Part shown: positions 45,351 to 57,335 of the stretch, in pieces | How the letters are laid out: each line of letters opens with the position of its first letter | Numbering within the stretch: position 1 is the first letter of the stretch | Assembly: GCA_034190875.2 (NCBI GenBank) | Contig: CM067343.1 | Span: 63,753,476-63,817,475 of the forward strand | Length of the DNA: 64,000 bases | Direction: 5' to 3' | Source: Urechis unicinctus | Lineage: Eukaryota > Annelida > Polychaeta > Xenopneusta > Urechidae | Notes under the pieces: model-generated | Told to the model about the DNA's origin: nothing | Seen by the model: the letters and a program-made list of their open reading frames with translations, nothing else | The model's database searches: none | Position numbers and translations under genes: made by a program

Positions 45351-48300
45351 CCCATCAATCAATCAATCAATTAATCAACTAGACCGGCGGCTTTTACCTT
45401 GCCTGAAGAGAGCATTCTTGTTGACGCGTTCCACTGCTAAGCTGACTTGTTCTGGACCGACGGGGGCCGCTCCGGTAAACAACATCCGAACTCGGCTCAT
45501 CTCATAGTCACTAACCATAGGGTGTTTAGCGAGGAAGAGGACAATCGGAGGGACAATGTGGAGGTACGTGGCCTGTCAAAGTCGCACGAGAGCAAACAGA
45601 ATGAGAGCTGAGATAAGTGAGTTATGGTATAAAGCTTTGACAGGTTGACGTGGTGGCGTGGGGGAGTAGGGGGTGGGTTGCGTTGACCAGATTGTGCAAT
45701 TTAGTGCTAGGGAAAAGCGGTTAATAGCACAGGTTAGTAGTTGGTAAATATAATCTGATTGAGAGCAGGGTCTTAATACTGACTCTCATACATTTCAAAG
45801 GTTAGAAGAGATAAAACGCAAAACAACTGTGTGTTCTCAACCAATCACATACACAGTGCGCACCTTGTGGTCCCTCACTGTGTCAAGATACAATGCTGGT
45901 TCAAACTTGGGCAGGGTGACAATCTTTGCCCCGCATTTGAGACCAGATAACAACACAACAACTTGGCCATAGATGTGGAAGAATGGGAGGACACCAACTA
46001 GAGTATCATAGTTGGGTATGTACTGCAAGGTATAGTCAGTCCTGCAACATGTCAAAGGCTTAATGTAACGAAAATGATATCCCATGGAAAAAGTTTACAT
46101 ATCTTGAATAGAACTCTAACACACGAAAGTTGGTTATATTCAATATGCAACATTTGATCTTTTAAATAAACGAAATTCATAGGTGGGCACTGGCTTAAAT
46201 ATTAACTGACTATCTATGCCTGTGCCTTGAGAAAAACTTACATAAACTGGACAAAAATATTGATTTCTAATAGATCGTGTCAATGCTTTTAAGCCTTCTA
46301 TTCTCAAATTCATGCACGATGGAAAAGCATCATCTCCGTATCAAAACAACATTGTGAACACCAAAATGCTTGATTGGGGAACTGTCATTTCTAACCTGGC
46401 AAAAAATATTTGACTAGAAATTCCTTCGTATGAGTAATCTTCGGGTTTTGGGTATGTTAAATTTTAATGCGGGCTGATCCATCTAAAAGACCATACCCCA
46501 TCCCCACCGCGACGATCTATGATAGTGGTTAAACTATTATACCCCGCATCCCATATGGTCATTCGTCCAGAGCATATAACAATGAGCATCGCTTACATCG
46601 ATGCGCAAAGTGGAGAGTTGATGTCACAACATCGCCCGGTTTTGTATTAAAAACGACACGACTTCAAAATGGCTATAGACATTGAGAGCAAAGAGAAGAT
46701 TGATAACATATCCCCAATGCTTGTTTACTCACTGAACTATTACTTATCAGCAGTCAATAAATATTTAGCACCAGAATCTGCTTATTTAGGTAGGTTATGT
46801 TTGCTCCAGCGTGAAATGAAAAATCTCAATAGAAGTTACTAGCCAGTCAGGTGAGCGGTCGTGGTAGGTAATGACCTCCCGCTGATATGGATTAGCACAC
46901 CAATCAATGATGCATCATCAGAGCATTAGGTTACATGCTTACCTCATTGACAAGACAAGTGATGCATAGAACTTAGGTTATAAACATACAGTCCAATCTC
47001 AGGCCAACCAGATGCGCAAACACTGTATGTTGAGGAGATTAGTGAATATTGATAACATACGTGAGTTGCTCTACGTTAGCTAACACACAGTGATGGGTTA
47101 ACATGACCCCTTTTGGGAGGCCAGTTGTCCCTGAACTGTAGGGCAAAGCCAGGAGGTCATTGATTGGGTCTATATCCAAGTTCACAGGAAAGTGCGACAT
47201 GTCATTGTCCAGGAGGCTGTCAAAAGGTCTGCATCCATCAGCATTACCAAATACAATGATTTCCTGAAAGTTAACGACATAAAAGAAAACCATTAACTCG
47301 ATTGTTATCACCAATATCTTCAGAATCAGACAAACAATAGAGAGTCATTCCAAGTCAAATCAACCAGAGCCTCCCGCGAAGGATTTTTGATTTTTTTCTA
47401 GCTTCTCACAGTGAAAGTTCCATATATCTGACGGACTTTGGTCAAATAATTAAGCCCAAATATGATTACTTCTTCAGATTCAGCCTATTTTATGATAGGG
47501 GGGTCATTTTTTATATTCAGGCCTTCATTTTGGAGCATGTTGAGGCCCCTGGAAAAGGCATTTTAAGAACAACCAGGCCCATAGCTTTCATTTTCCCTTC
47601 AGAAAAGTAAAAATATATTTGCATTGTATCATTTTTTCTCACCTTGGACCCTTGGTTATCCTCTCACAAGCTCCAGTAAATGCGAAATATCACCGTGACG
47701 CGAATTCGCGAGTGGTTTTTAGTGATGTTGATTTGTATTTTTCTCAAGGAATATTCATGATGGGACCTTCATCTTTGGTATGCAAACTCAGAATCAACTT
47801 TTCTAATAGTCTAAGCAAGCCAGAAGCTCTCAGTGATGAATATCAAGATTTATAGTGTTTCAAAGTTGGCTCCAGCCTGAAAAGTGCTATTTTTATCACT
47901 TTTCGGGGGTACTTTTCTCAAAAGGGACACATGTTGTCCCCATAATTTTTTTTGTGGTGATAGATAGGTATCTTATCCAGAACATATAAAAAAATTGGAA
48001 AAGTAATATGTGTCCTTTTCATTTTACAGCATATTTCCTATAGTGATGTCGTGGAAGCATCTTAGCCATGATTATGAGTGTATTGGTTGCAAATTATGCT
48101 GTCTAATACTTTGAGATACTGGCAGATTAATTTTGCATTAATACCTGGACTAAACATGTGTATTTGCAAGATTTATATCATCATTTTCAGCGGTTTTTTT
48201 TTACATTTCTGTGACATTCCTTTTCTAAAATATAAACAATCAGATTAACATCTACAATAAATCAGAAATGAAAACCTCTATATTCCCCTAAGCTCCATGA

Positions 48301-51300
48301 AGACAGAATACTTCATCCAATGTCTTGAGAAACCGGGAATTCCCCATATTGGGTTATGAGATTTCTAGGAATCCCACATTTGGTTTCAGTCTACAAAGCA
48401 CACACCCTATATAAAGGTGGCTCCTCAGCAGAAATCAACAGGTTTTATTGCTCTCCTAAACTGTTTGCAAATATGGAGGGTTGTAGCATAGGGTTGCATC
48501 TTGGAAAAAAAAGGCGACTGTCACAAAACAACTTATTCCACTGCAGCTGGATTCAACAAGGTGTTTGAGCTACAATTAGAAGATCGTGAGCTTCTCCTTC
48601 GGAGAACTGAATTTTCAGAGCCCGATTCTTATACAACCGTGTGTTTTCATCATCAGAAAAGCTACATTGACAAATATGCATTCCTGCAGAGGAACTGATG
48701 TGATCCATATAGCCTACATAAAGATTCATCACGACGCAAATCACTCCGTACTATAGACCTTCAAACTGCGACACCTTAAGCGTACAAGCTGGAAAGAAAG
48801 TGCATCCTGGTCAAAAGCTCTGTACTCAATGTCTAACCTACAGCCCCCCAGCATTTCCATCATCATCATCAGAAGAAGAAGAACCTGAGGCTGGACCCTC
48901 TGGTTTGTTGACCAGTGCATCCAGAGAAGCGCAGGTAGTACTGGAGAGCTTGACTGAACATCACCTGGAGACAATGGATACCAGTCTCACCGAAGCTGGC
49001 TTTTCTCCCCTGAAGTTTAAGAGAGTCAGCTCAAGAGACCGAGTAAGGTATGGCAAAAGAAAGGCCCTAGAAGCTTAGGAAGCTGTATCCTATCAGGTTG
49101 CAGCCTGTTAAGGAGTTCCTCCAGATGCTATTGAACAAGGATTTCATGACAAACCATGTGAGAACTGTTCAGATTTCATTTCTTTATGTAGGCTATATGG
49201 ATCACAACAGTTCCTCTGCAGGAATGCATATTTGTCAATGTAGATTTTCTGATGATGAAAACACACGGTTGTATAAGAATCGGGCTCTGAAAATTCAGTT
49301 CACCTTGCTGAATCCAGCTGTAGTGGAATAAGTTGTTTTGTGACAGTCGCCTTTTTTTCCAACCCTATGCTGCAACCCTCCATATTTGCACACAGTTTAG
49401 GAGAGCAATAAAACCTGTTGATTTCTGCTGAGGAGCCACCCTTATATAGGGTGTGTGCTTTGTAGACTGAAACCAAATGTGGGATTCCTAGAAATCTCAT
49501 AACCCAATATGGGGAATTCCCGGTTTCTCAAGACACATTGGATGAAGTATTCTGTCTTCATGGAGCTTAGGGGAATATAGAGGTTTTCATTTCTAATTTA
49601 TTGTAGATGTTAATCTGATTGTTTATATTTTAGAAAAGGAATGTCACAGAAATGTAAAAAAAAAAAACCGCTGAAAATGATGATATAAATCTTGCAAATA
49701 CACATGTTTAGTCCAGGTATTAATGCAAAATTAATCTGCCAGTATCTCAAAGTATTAGACAGCATAATTTGCAACCAATACACTCATAATCATGGCTAAG
49801 ATGCTTCCACGACATCACTATAGGAAATATGCTGTAAAATGAAAAGGACACATATTACTTTTCCAATTTTTTTATATGTTCTGGATAAGATACCTATCTA
49901 TCACCACAAAAAAAATTATGGGGACAACATGTGTCCCTTTTGAGAAAAGTACCCCCCCCCGAAAAGTGATAAAAATAGCACTTTTCAGGCTGGAGCCAAC
50001 TTTGAAACACTATAAATCTTGATATTCATCACTGAGAGCTTCTGGCTTGCTTAGACTATTAGAAAAGTTGATTCTGAGTTTGCATACCAAAGATGAAGGT
50101 CCCATCATGAATATTCCTTGAGAAAAATACAAATCAACATCACTAAAAACCACTCGCGAATTCGCGTCACGGTGATATTTCGCATTTACTGGAGCTTGTG
50201 AGAGGATAACCAAGGGTCCAAGGTGAGAAAAAATGATACAATGCAAATATATTTTTACTTTTCTGAGGGGAAAATGAAAGCTATGGGCCTGGTTGTTCTT
50301 AAAATGCCTTTTCCAGGGGCCTCAACATGCTCCAAAATGAAGGCCTGAATATAAAAAATGACCCCCCTATCATAAAATAGGCTGAATCTGAAGAAGTAAT
50401 CATATTTGGGCTTAATTATTTGACCAAAGTCCGTCAGATATATGGAACTTTCACTGTGAGAAGCTAGAAAAAAATCAAAAATCCTTCGCAGGGAATTTTC
50501 CAAATTTTGGTTCATTTGAAATGGAATGACTCTAGAAGCATTTTTCCTGATGGGAAACAATCTTTAGTTTTGCTAGCATTGTTGTTAAGACTTCATCAAC
50601 CACACACCCTCAAGTTGGGACTGTTGGTTGCAGCTTTTTTAGCCACATCCATAAGTTCTGGAGAGGTGACCAGCAGTCTAGATTTGGAGTGAGTTAACGC
50701 ATGCGTCAGTTCATCTGTCCATGGCAGGTCAAGCAACATCACAATGAAAGACCATATTTTGGATGGTTAAAGCATCTAGTCCACAACAGATCATAATTGA
50801 ATTTTACCATATTAAATGGTATTGCAGTTTCAAATGGACTTATTACCTGGAGTGTACACAGGGTTAACAGCGCTGGCTACTCCACCAATGGCACCAACAG
50901 CCAAATACATGATAGCAAACTCGGGGCAGTTAGGGCTGAATATTGTAATGACATCTCCAGGCTTGAATCCCTGTAGTACGAGTGCACTGCCAACTTTGGC
51001 AATGGAAGTCTGCAACTCGGAATACGTGAACTTCCGGCCTGTAACACCATCTTCCTGTACAACCAGATATGAGAACGACAAGATTATGTAGGTCAGGTGA
51101 TAGGGAAACTGCAATAACTAATCGAGGGTGGATCGGCAATACTGAAGTTACTGGTTAATGTAATTTACCCAAGCAACCTCATTGTACAAGATTCAGATAT
51201 GAAATGCAACAAGGACATATGTAAATCCACATCTAATCACCGTAGCATTCATCCATCATAACAACCATCCATGTTAGCATTCATCCATAATAACAACCAC

Positions 51301-52227
51301 CCATCTTAGCATTCATCCATAATAACAACCACCCATGTTAGCATTCATCCATCATAACAACCACCCATGTTAGCATTCATCCATCATAACAACCACCCAT
51401 GTTAGCATTCATCCATCATAACAACCACCCATGTTAGCATTCATCCATCATAACAACCACCCATCTTAGCATTCATCCATCATAACAACCACCCATCTTA
51501 GCATTCATCCATCATAACAACCACCCATGTTAGCATTCACCTTTCTCAGGATCCAACTAAGGATCCAACTAGTCAAGGTCCCCTAACCTGATGGCTGCGG
51601 GCGCTGTTTACATGTTACTGATAGTTAATAGTCTCGCCTAGGGCGAGAAGTGTAGCGGAACCCCTGGAATCTGGGACGCAGACTAGAATCCATCCATCAT
51701 ATCGTTTATTCATTCGTCCATCTCCGTATCTTTACATCCACTCATCCCCACATCCATCTTAGAATGCACCCATTTTGTCATTTCTTATCGTCGGCAATCT
51801 TAGGATCCGACTTTTAGAACATCCTCCCACTTCGGGATCAACCATCTTCCTATCGACCCATCTTGGGATCTACCCACCTTAGCATCCAACCATTTTAGCA
51901 TCTACACCTTCATCCTTCTCAGCATTCACCAAAATTTACATCTGTCCACACAATGACACATAAATATAACCGTCCTCCACGACAATGACCTACCAAGGCA
52001 ACAGCATCTCCGAACCTGCCGAATGAGTCGAACAAGTGCCTGGGCAGCGAAATATCTGTGGGTATATCCAACTCTGGCATGGGACTCTTCTGTACACCTA
52101 GCACCCTGGAACTCGTCCTGACGTTAGCTTTCGTCTGAGCCCGGCATCCGAACACGCTGCCCACTTTCGTCCCCCGAAGAGACGTACTCCAAATATTGGA
52201 GACGCGAGACACACACTTTGAAAACAT
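43735..52227 (-). CDS. 4-coumarate-CoA ligase-like acyl-CoA synthetase, 11 exons, complete
   Basis: Minus-strand exons: 52227-51994, 51054-50847, 50714-50608, 47263-47061, 46041-45864, 45572-45398, 45096-44996, 44833-44692, 44530-44448, 44279-44114, 43853-43735. Phases close to 571 codons plus stop, usual for ANL-family ligases. It activates a carboxylic acid as an AMP ester, then transfers it to CoA. The P-loop [19 protein letters not shown] is in exon 4. [11 protein letters not shown] is in exon 5, [12 protein letters not shown] in exon 7, [13 protein letters not shown] in exon 9 and [13 protein letters not shown] in exon 11. The N-terminus ([19 protein letters not shown]) is basic and Ser-rich, suggesting a mitochondrial presequence; the C-terminus FLGK is not a peroxisomal signal. 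Acid substrate unknown. Convergent with spermidine synthase; intron 3 is filled by a foldback transposon. Confidence 0.94.
45318..45376. repeat. (CAAT)n microsatellite
   Basis: Tandem CAAT/TCAA tetranucleotides, about 14 units with two interruptions, in the acyl-CoA synthetase intron next to exon 6. Confidence 0.9.
46085..47060. other. Acyl-CoA synthetase intron 4, nothing recognised
   Basis: Roughly 1 kb of AT-rich intron sequence without recognisable repeats, exons or RNA genes. Confidence 0.4.
47341..48723 (+). repeat. Left arm of foldback element
   Basis: Matches the reverse complement of 49182-50533. It holds CTATATAAAGG at about 48409 and, at its inner end on the plus strand, a coding remnant: [19 protein letters not shown], then TGA where the other arm has a cysteine codon. 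Confidence 0.92.
48540..49080 (+). pseudogene. Decayed N-terminal Cys/His-rich domain of a transposon protein
   Basis: The plus frame runs from the inner left arm ([27 protein letters not shown]) through TGA to CDPYSLHK and [10 protein letters not shown], with a further TAA. After a frame change it reads [19 protein letters not shown] and an acidic [14 protein letters not shown] linker. It ends with [18 protein letters not shown] at a TAG (49076-49078). The order CxxH, CC...H, CxxC suggests a zinc-binding module at the N-terminus of a transposase or DNA-binding protein. The right arm encodes the same [10 protein letters not shown] on the opposite strand with both cysteines intact. I cannot name the family. 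Confidence 0.5.
49182..50533 (-). repeat. Right arm of foldback element
   Basis: Inverted copy of the left arm. It lacks a segment of about 41 bp next to GATTCAGCAAGG and has a longer C-run near 49953. The outermost 30 bp are the least conserved part of the pair. Confidence 0.92.
51243..51540. repeat. 32-bp minisatellite in acyl-CoA synthetase intron 1
   Basis: About nine units of TTAGCATTCATCCATCATAA plus CAACCACCCATG, spaced exactly 32 bp. Looser CATCCA-rich sequence follows to about 51900. Confidence 0.92.
51572..51683. mobile_element. 112-bp deletion derivative of the TA-flanked element
   Basis: GTCAAGGTCCC at one end, GGGACGCAGAC at the other, TA on both sides. It retains only the end regions of the 795-bp element at 24778-25572 (GCGGGCGCTGTTTACATGTT and AGGGCGAGAAG, then GTAGCGGAACCCC). 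Located in intron 1 of the acyl-CoA synthetase, just after the 32-bp array. Confidence 0.75.
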
Positions 52228-52529
52228 CCTGCTTCCAAACAAACGAAAAGTATGTTTACAACAGTTTCTCGTCCTTGTCAGCGATTATTCCTATACGGAT
52301 ACACTTAATGTTACTGGTGCCAATCTGGTTATTTGTAAGGTGAAAAGTCCAGAAAGATAAAGTAAGGTCGTGTGACGGCAAGTTACATCCGCAAGTTGTT
52401 AAAGTTCCAGAAAGTTATCGATTAGTGTCAAGGGTCACTGGTGACGTCCTTGACCCGTCCACACGGCAATTAAGGTATCAGTAGCCACAGGCGCCGTGGT
52501 TAATTAACTCGTCTTGCCAGCTTGGTATA

Positions 52530-52906
52530 TACATATATGTATATATGCATATATATATAGATATATAGGAGATAGAGATATAGAGAGAGATAGATATATA
52601 TATATATATATATAGAGATAGAGATAGATAGATATATATATAGAGAGAGATATATATATATAGAGATATATAGAAAGATATATATATATATCTCTATATA
52701 TATATCTATATAGAGAGATCTAATATCTATCTACATAAGAGAGAGATATCTCTCTCTATATATATAGATACTCTAGGAGAGATATCTCCTATCTATATAT
52801 AGATATCTCTCTCTATCTAGAGATCCCATAGAATATAGAGAGAGATAGAGATATATCTATCTATAGATCCTCTCCAGAGATAGATATATATATGTATATA
52901 TATATA

Positions 52907-52975
<69 letters not shown>

Positions 52976-53060
52976 ATATATATATAGATATCTCATTCTA
53001 TCCTCTCTCTCTATATCTATATATATCTCTCTCTATCTATAGTGATATATCTTGCTAAGA
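52530..53060. repeat. Complex TA/GA simple-sequence block
   Basis: About 500 bp of interleaved TATA, GAGA and TCTC units with many local palindromes, and a pure (TA)n of about 60 bp. It lies about 300 bp upstream of the acyl-CoA synthetase start codon, so the promoter is confined to 52228-52530 or overlaps it. Confidence 0.93.
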
Positions 53061-53330
53061 TCTCTCATCATGTTACCTTATATAATTAAAATTTCGTATG
53101 TGATTGCGGCGGAAGTAATATTACTTTTTTTAACATTTGCTTTGTTATTTCGGAAGCTTATCCTCTTTTCTCCCAATCCCGCATGACATGTAAACGCAAC
53201 TCTTGTTTTCAAAACCATGCAGGTGGAGAACGTACGGGCCATGAACAATCGGAGTTATTGTCAATCAATGTGCCACCTTAAGATGAAGCATCGTTTAAAT
53301 TACGCAACCACTCCAGATTGGTTGAAGGGC

Positions 53331-53420
53331 TTCGTGGCTCAGTGGTATGCGAGCGGCAAATATTTACTAATCTCTGTAACGAATAACAACTTGGGCCTGG
53401 TTCAGTTGATATAGCTGCGG
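53331..53420 (+). repeat. tRNA-like Pol III promoter remnant, possible SINE
   Basis: TGGCTCAGTGG matches the Pol III A-box consensus exactly. GGTTCAGTTGA about 55 bp downstream is a partial B-box. No cloverleaf could be built, so a decayed tRNA-derived SINE is more likely than a tRNA gene. Confidence 0.28.
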
Positions 53421-53804
53421 CCAAAGGAGCTCTGTTCCCGATAACGAGCCCCCGAGCGCCGAGCCGCTATCTATATATAACTACTATCGGTTTGAACGTC
53501 GATCATCACTTTATTGGGGTCGACAGGCAATCACCTCTAGACAGGTCCCGTCTATGTTCTTGTGATGTAAATAGAAAGCGACTCGGAAGCTTGGCATTGG
53601 GAACCGAGTGCCTTTGGGGCTAACAAGAATCATCACATATTTTGGTTCTATAGAAAAGCTCATACAGCGAATTACATTATAATTGACATACAGACAGAAC
53701 AATATCTGCTTTACAAAAAATCACGAACAAAATGATGTCTCGCCGCACTCTACGGCAAGCCATTGATAAATTTATTGTTAATTTTTCTCCAGAATGGTGT
53801 CAAA
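53421..53804. other. No gene recognised
   Basis: Nothing supportable between the SINE-like remnant and the 170-bp satellite. Confidence 0.35.
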
Positions 53805-54491
53805 CCTCCATAAAAAAATTGACCTCTGACTTTTGAAGTAAACTTGGTAATATGGTGCAGTGATATATGTACAATGAATAGAATTTAAAAAACGATAGGT
53901 CAGTGTAGTCTATGGGAAGCCACAATGGATTTTCTGTTGTATTCCGTGAGTGCGGTCTATTACAATATTCAAACCTCCATAAAAAAAATTTGACCACTGA
54001 CTTTTGAAGTAAACTTGGTAATATGGTGCAGTGATATATGTACTATGAATAGAATTTAAAAAAATGATAGGTCCGTGTAGTCTATGGAAGCCACAATGGA
54101 CTTTCTGTTGTATCCCGTGAGTGCGGTCAATTAGAATATTCAAACCTCCATAAAAAAAAATTGACCACTGCCTTTTGAAGTAAACTTGGTAATATGGTGC
54201 AGTGATATATGTACTATGAACAGAAATTTAAAAAAATCATAGGTCCGTGTAGTCTATGGGAAGCCACAATGGATTTTCTGTTGTATTCCGTGAGTGCGGT
54301 CTATTACAATATTCAAACCTCCATAAAAAAAATTGACCACTGACTTTTGAAGTAAACTTGGTAATATGTTGCAGTGATATATGTACTATGAACAGAATTT
54401 TAAAAAATCATAGGTCCGTGTAGTCTGTGGGAAACCACAATCGATTTTCTGTTGTATCCCGTGAGTGCGTGTATTACAATATTCAAACCAC
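53805..54491. repeat. About 170-bp satellite, four units
   Basis: Units begin with CCTCCATAAAAAAA at 53805, 53974, 54145 and 54318 (periods 169, 171 and 173). They share TTTTGAAGTAAACTTGGTAA and CCACAATGGATTTTCTGTTG. What would be a fifth unit is cut after CAAACC by the Gypsy LTR. Confidence 0.92.
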
Positions 54492-54492
54492 C

Positions 54493-54674
54493 TAATATGA
54501 TGTGAAGTGAAGGTGAAGACAGTTTTGTTGTCATGAGTTTACTTTCACCCAAGCACATGACATAGACATAAACAATATGGCGAAGCCCGTGGGCGACCTC
54601 TAGTGAATAGCCACGAACTATATTTAGGTGGCACCACAAACACTTATGTTAATCATAACGTTCATCACATTACA
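54493..54674 (-). repeat. 3' LTR of minus-strand Gypsy element
   Basis: Minus-strand reading starts TGTAATGTGATGAACG after the purine run and ends CATCATATTA, joining satellite sequence. The terminal CA present in the other copy is missing. Confidence 0.88.
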
Positions 54675-54800
54675 TCCCCCTTTCTCAGGAAGGAGTCATT
54701 TCACTGTGTTGTCGATATCTATGAATGCAAAATGGAAACATAAACATTTAGGTGTGACATGTGTCTACAAGGTTACACTATGAATTAACACTATAAAGTC

Positions 54801-56258
54801 CTAGAGATTAACTGGCTCTGGCTTCACCACGAGTCGTCCAGACCGAGTACGATATTGTCCATCTGGTGGTCTGACAGGTGGTATTGGACTTGCTGTAGGA
54901 GTTGGAGTATCCTGGGGAGCTGTTGTTTCTCCATCTTCGAAACGAACAGTCTTTGCGGGACCAGTGTCTCTTAGGCCTCGGCGATTCCGTCTTAGCACAG
55001 ATCCAGTTGGCATTTTCACATTGTACGAACGTGGCTGATCAAGTTTCTCTGTGACTTGAGCCGGTGACCATCGGCCAGTCACATGGTCTTGTAAGAGCAC
55101 TGATTGACCCGGGATGAGAGGTGGTAGGTCCGACGCATTGCGATTGTAGTAATGCGCCTGTGTCTGCTGTCTCTGTTTCAGCCTTTCATTCACAATGTCT
55201 CTCTGGACACCTTGATTCACTGTACGTATGGGGAGATTCCCCCTCACCTTGCGACCATACAGCAGCTCTGCCGGACTGGGAATGGTAGAGTCTACAGGCG
55301 TAGTGCGCAGGCTGAGCAGCGCTAGCTGTATGTCCATGTTACTTGATTTTGCCTTTAACATTGTCTGCTTCACAGTCTGGACCATTCTCTCCGCAAAACC
55401 GTTTGACTGGGCAAAATGGGGAGAGCTTGTCACATGGTCGAAACACCACTCTTTAGCGAATTGGTGGAAGCACTCAGAGTCATATTGTCTGCCATTGTCA
55501 CTAATCACCTTTTCGGGGATTCCTTGCTCGCTGAAGATCTGTTTCAATGCCGTGACGACAGCTTGGCTAGTGCACTGAACTGGCATTTTCCTAACGATTG
55601 GGAATTTTGTGTAATAGTCAGCGACCAGCAGGTATTCTGAATTGTCCAGGAAGAACAAGTCTGTTCCGACGATTTGCCATGGACGCGTAGGCAGTTCGTG
55701 TGGCTGAAGTGTTTCTTTTGGCTGACTGTTCTGGTGAGATTGGCAGGTAGGGCATTGTCGCACGACTGATTCAATGTCCTTGTTGATGGACAGCCAGTAC
55801 ACACAGTCCTTTGCCCTGAGTTGACATTTGATCACGCCTTGGTGACCTTCGTGGATCTTCGTTAAGATCCCTTGTTGCATGGTTTTCGGGACCAGAATGC
55901 GTTGTCCTTTCAGTAAGAGGCCATTTTCCACAGACAGTTCATCTCTGAACGACCAATATGGCCGAAGTTCCTTTGAGACCTCTTTCATATGCTCAGGCCA
56001 CCCAACAACTACAACTTCGCGGAGAGCCGATAGCACTGGGTCCCTAGCAGTTTCGCGCTGGAGTTCATTTAGCTTTTCTGTGCTGAAACGTACTAGGTTG
56101 ACTTTGAGATCGAGGTTGATGTGTTCAGTATGTCGCGATGGCTTTCGCGAGAGGCCATCGGCAAGTAGCATCTCCTTGCCCGGCTTGTACCTGATCGTGA
56201 CATCGTAGTTCTCAAGACGCAGTAGCATTCTCTGCAAACGGGGTGGCGCAGCTGCCAA
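54801..56258 (-). pseudogene. Gypsy RNase H tail plus integrase
   Basis: Opens within the end of RNase H (MLLRLENYDVTIRYKPGKE, ADGLSRKP). It then has the zinc module HEGHQGVIKC...CPTCQSH and a DDE core: GTDLFFLDN, SDNGRQYDS and NGFAERMVQTVK. A C-terminal domain follows, with RRNRRGLRDT and a polypurine-proximal end. 485 open codons, the best preserved part of this copy. It needs a frame change from the preceding RNase H segment. Confidence 0.88.
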
Positions 56259-56662
56259 GAGTTCAGTTGTATCATCTCGAGCGGCTTGTGGTCTGATTCC
56301 ACAATGAACTGACTTGCGTACACATATGTATGGAATCGTTCACACCCGAACACAACAGCGAGTAGTTCCCGCTCAATGTTGGCGTATCGTTGCTCTGTTT
56401 CTGAGAGGCTTTTCGATGCAAAGGCGATTGGCTTGCCTTCCTGCGTCAGTACCGCACCGATCCCCTTCTGGGATGCATCGACTTGTATGACCGTTTCCTT
56501 GCTGGGGTCGAAGTATGCCAGTGTGACCTCGTTACAGATAAGTGTCTTCACATGATTGAAGACTTTGTCGTGTGCCGGGGTCCAGTCAAACTTTCTGTCC
56601 TTCTTCAGTAGCTCACGGAGGACAGCCGTCTCAGTAGAGAGGTTAGGAATGAATGGCGACAT
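56093..56662 (-). pseudogene. Gypsy RNase H segment
   Basis: Contains IQVDASQKGIGAVLTQEG, RYANIERELLAVVFGCERF and ESDHKPLEM, which supply the RNase H acidic residues. It loses the frame near 56255. Joined to RT by a further frame change near 56655. Confidence 0.87.
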
Positions 56663-57314
56663 GTATGTTATGAGCCCCCAGAAACCCTTGAAGTTGCTGC
56701 ACGGTTGTGGAAGCGGGCCAGGTTACGACATCCTCGATCTTCGCTGGGTCTGGGTGTGCGCCTTCTCGATCGTATAGAGTTCCAAAGAATTTGACCTGGG
56801 TTTGCTTAATGGCACACTTGGCGCTATTGAACACCAGCCCGTTCTGACCAGCCACCCGCATCAGGTTGTGGAGATTCGCGTCGTGCTCCTCCTCTGATTT
56901 TGCGAACACAATCACGTCGTCAGCGATACCAATTGTACCGGGGCAGTTTTCAAGGATCTGATCCATTCGCTGCTGGAAGACATCTTGTGACATGACGAGA
57001 CCAAATGGCATCCTCAGGTATGCATACCTGCCAAAAGGGGTGTTGAAAGTTGTCAGTAGGGAACTTTCATCATCAAGCTTGACAGACCAGTATCCGTCTT
57101 TTGCGTCAAGTTTCGAGAAGTATTGGGCGCCTCCGAGTTTGTATGTAATTTCCTCCTGTGTTGGGGGTTTATGGTGGCACCTCTTGATCACCTTGTTAAG
57201 GTCAGTCGGGTCCAGGCAGATCCTCAGGTCGCCGTTTTCCTTCGGCTCGACCACCATGCTGTTGACCCAGTCCGTGGGCTCAAGGACTTTTCTGATAATG
57301 CGTTGTTGCTCCAT
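56643..57314 (-). pseudogene. Gypsy reverse transcriptase segment
   Basis: Carries LRICLDPTDLNKVIK, FSKLDAKDGYWSVKL, FGRYAYLRMPFGL and the catalytic IADDVIVFAKSEEEHD. The Asp pair is preserved. The same frame upstream is interrupted by TAA at 57336-57338, which separates it from the protease-RT linker. Confidence 0.88.
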
Positions 57315-57335
57315 CGAGTCCAGTTTGGCCTTCAG

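Larger units (their letters stand above)
47341..50533. mobile_element. Foldback transposon with 1.35-kb inverted arms in intron 3
   Basis: Left arm 47341-48723 and right arm 49182-50533 are near-perfect inverted copies, from AGAGTCATTCCA at the outer tips to CCTACATAAAG at the inner ends. They enclose a 458-bp loop. The left arm carries about 41 extra bases near 48560. Both arms contain TATATA(A)GG facing inward. The element occupies nearly the whole 3.3-kb third intron of the acyl-CoA synthetase, which would otherwise be about 150 bp. No target duplication is clear. Inner arm plus loop encode part of a decayed Cys/His-rich protein, so this looks like a head-to-head duplication of the 5' end of a DNA transposon. 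Family unassigned. Confidence 0.9.

Noticed and set aside
47619..47855. 78-codon frame identical to a minus-strand frame at 50010-50246
   Set aside because: The match is a consequence of the inverted arms of the foldback element; no coding features.
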